Origin: an uncultured delta proteobacterium
GTDB lineage: Bacteria > Desulfobacterota > Syntrophorhabdia > Syntrophorhabdales > Syntrophorhabdaceae
Direction of reading: 5' to 3'
Length of the DNA: 14,540 nt
Assembly: GCA_903872255.1 (NCBI GenBank)
Contig: CAIQJW010000168.1
Coordinates: 1-14,540 of the forward strand
Program-made: the position numbers and the translations under genes
Notes under the pieces: model-generated
The model's input: the letters and a program-made list of their open reading frames with translations, nothing else
What the model was told of the DNA's origin: nothing
Databases searched by the model: none
Shown: positions 13,285 through 14,540 of the stretch, one piece after another
Layout of the letters: the number at the start of each line of letters is the position of its first letter
Numbering within the stretch: position 1 is the stretch's first letter

Positions 13285-14540
13285 TTACCCCTTTATCGCC
13301 CCCAGGGGCACTATCCTGGCGACGAGCTTTGATATGCCGGCGCGGTGGACGACCCCAACGACCTTCGAGACGTCCTTGTATGCCTCGGGCATTTCTTCGG
13401 CAAGCGTGGCTTTACTGGCCGACCTGACAAAAATGCCGCGCGCATCCATTTCCTGGGGGATCGAACGTCCGCGGGCCGTTTTTATGGCCTGATTTCTGCT
13501 CATAACCCTGCCGGCCCCGTGGCACGTGCTGCCAAATGTTTCCTCCATTGCCCGGCGTGTTCCGGCAAGGACATACGAGGCGCGTCCCATATCGCCGGGG
13601 ACAAAAACGGGCTGCCCGGCATTTCTGTACCTGTCGGGTACAAGCCTGTGACCCGGAGGAAATGCCCTCGTCGCACCTTTTCGGTGTACGCAGAGCGTCA
13701 TTTCCTTTCCATTGACCGAGTGCTTTTCCTTTTTTGCAATGTTATGGCACACATCATATACGAGCGAAAGGCCGAGCGATGCTTCACTTGCCTGGAATAC
13801 CTGTTGGAATGTCTCGCGCACCCAATGCGTGATCATCTGGCGGTTGGCGAAGGCATAGTTGGCGGCCGCCGCCATTGCCGAAAAGTAGCGGCTCCCCTCA
13901 GGGGATGAAAGAGGCGCGCAGCACAATTGCCTGTCAACGAGATCGATGCCGTATTTTGCGGAGGCCGAAAGCATGTGCCGTATTGATTCGTCGCAGACCT
14001 GGTATCCAAGCCCCCGTGATCCCGTATGTATCATTACGGTCACCTGACCGGGGAACAATCCAAAATCGGAAGCTGCGGCTTCGTCAAATATCTCAGCGAT
14101 ATACCCCACCTCTACAAAATGGTTTCCGCTTCCCAGCGTGCCTAGCTGGTCCTTTCCCCGTTCATAGGCCCTATCTGATACAGCGTCGGGATCGGCTTCC
14201 TCGAGACAGCCCCTGTCCTCGATATGCTTGATATCCGAGGCATTGCCGAACCCGTTCGATGCCGCCCAGTGCGCACCTTTTTTCAGGACCGCCCTCAATT
14301 CGCTGTAGGTGAGCCTGATGTCCTTGCGGCGCGAGCCTAGCCCGCTGGGAATATTACGGAACAGGCCTTCTACAATATCATGTATCCTGTCCCGTATATC
14401 ATTGGCGCTCAACACGGAGCGCAGAAGCCGGACGCCTCAGTTGATATCGTAACCGACGCCGCCGGGGGATATGATCCCGGTATCCGCGTCGAAGGCCGCG
14501 ACGCCCCCGATAGGGAAGCCATACCCCCAATGGATATCGG
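13285..14540 (-). CDS. rtcB: RNA-splicing ligase RtcB with in-frame UGA, probable selenoprotein (5' end outside window)
   Basis: RtcB joins RNA 2',3'-cyclic phosphate (or 3'-phosphate) ends to 5'-OH ends using GTP and Mn2+, in tRNA splicing or RNA repair. The visible 417 codons start DIHWGYGFPIGGVAAFD and reach SPGGVGYDIN, then an in-frame TGA at 14437-14439, then GVRLL in the same frame. The family motif is GYDINCGVRL, whose Cys binds the active-site metal (Cys78 in E. coli, Cys98 in Pyrococcus horikoshii), so the TGA stands exactly at this Cys. Downstream are LGTLGSGNHFVEV, MIHTGSRGLGYQV, YDVCHNIAKKEKHS and CHGAGRVMSR, which contains the guanylylated His. A SECIS-like hairpin follows the TGA. 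I read it as selenocysteine. A gene caller would start at the GTG at 14415 and lose the active-site half-motif. The stop is TAA. No archease or rtcA is seen. Confidence 0.88.
14405..14436 (-). promoter_or_regulatory. SECIS-like stem-loop downstream of the rtcB UGA
   Basis: Counting from the base after the TGA, GCGCUC (+15 to +20) pairs perfectly with GAGCGC (+27 to +32) around the 6-nt loop CGUGUU. The loop begins at +21, inside the usual 16-37 nt range, and has G in its second position followed by U. These are the accepted hallmarks of a bacterial SECIS. The loop position is the same as in the rhodanese element 6.8 kb away. Function is inferred. Confidence 0.72.

Noticed and set aside
7620..14439. 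Alternative genetic code in which UGA is an ordinary amino acid
   Set aside because: Several full-length housekeeping genes here (lon, znuA, znuC, rlmB) end at TGA at the expected family length, and internal TGA occurs only at the two cysteine positions.
14437..14439. rtcB as a pseudogene or a short protein starting at the GTG at 14415
   Set aside because: The frame is intact on both sides of the TGA, all other catalytic motifs are present, and the GTG start would leave out the metal-binding motif. The TGA falls exactly on the catalytic Cys.

Overview
The window looks like chromosomal DNA of an anaerobic, Gram-negative-type bacterium. Two lipoprotein signals, a secreted protein with an outer-membrane-like end, corrinoid metabolism and apparent selenocysteine use would fit a Desulfobacterota (deltaproteobacterial, Syntrophia-like) genome. 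That placement is inference; there is no rRNA or marker set here to prove it. Most genes lie on the minus strand and are ordinary housekeeping genes.

Layout by coordinate: the 3' end of an unrecognised plus-strand gene (to 119), a bidirectional terminator flanked by heptamer repeats (120-241), lon and dnaK as a two-gene operon behind a strong sigma70-type promoter (242-4617), a zinc-type ABC transporter znuB-znuC-znuA (4717-7306), a decayed Fur/Zur-like 3' fragment (7303-7458), a lipoprotein rhodanese interrupted by an in-frame TGA (7506-7910), threonine synthase (7964-9421), a divergent secreted protein of unknown function (9480-10052), rlmB and pyrF overlapping on the minus strand (10132-11557), a divergent EamA/DMT transporter (11636-12505), a 14-copy perfect heptamer array (12505-12605), a cobO-type corrinoid adenosyltransferase (12642-13166), and the 5'-truncated RNA ligase gene rtcB (13285 to the right edge), also with an in-frame TGA.

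The most important result is that two genes carry a single in-frame TGA exactly where their families have a functional cysteine. In rtcB it replaces the metal-binding catalytic Cys of the GYDINCG motif. In the rhodanese it replaces the second Cys of the YCxGxxC active-site loop. In both, the protein resumes in the same frame with family-typical sequence. In both, a GC-rich hairpin starts about 15 nt after the TGA, with its apical loop at +21 and a G among the first two loop bases, as expected of a bacterial SECIS element. Lon, ZnuA, ZnuC, RlmB and the secreted protein all end at TGA, so TGA is still a stop here and the reading is selenocysteine rather than an altered code. An annotator unaware of this would split or truncate both genes.

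A second theme is a family of short heptamer repeats (GGCTAAC, GGCTAAA, GGCGTAA and relatives) that begin at, or within about 10 nt of, the stop codons of four genes, always in the same orientation relative to the gene that has just ended. A third is that several start codons without a Shine-Dalgarno sequence sit at about the predicted +1 of a promoter, suggesting leaderless or near-leaderless transcripts, whereas lon, dnaK, znuA, rlmB and pyrF have good ribosome binding sites.
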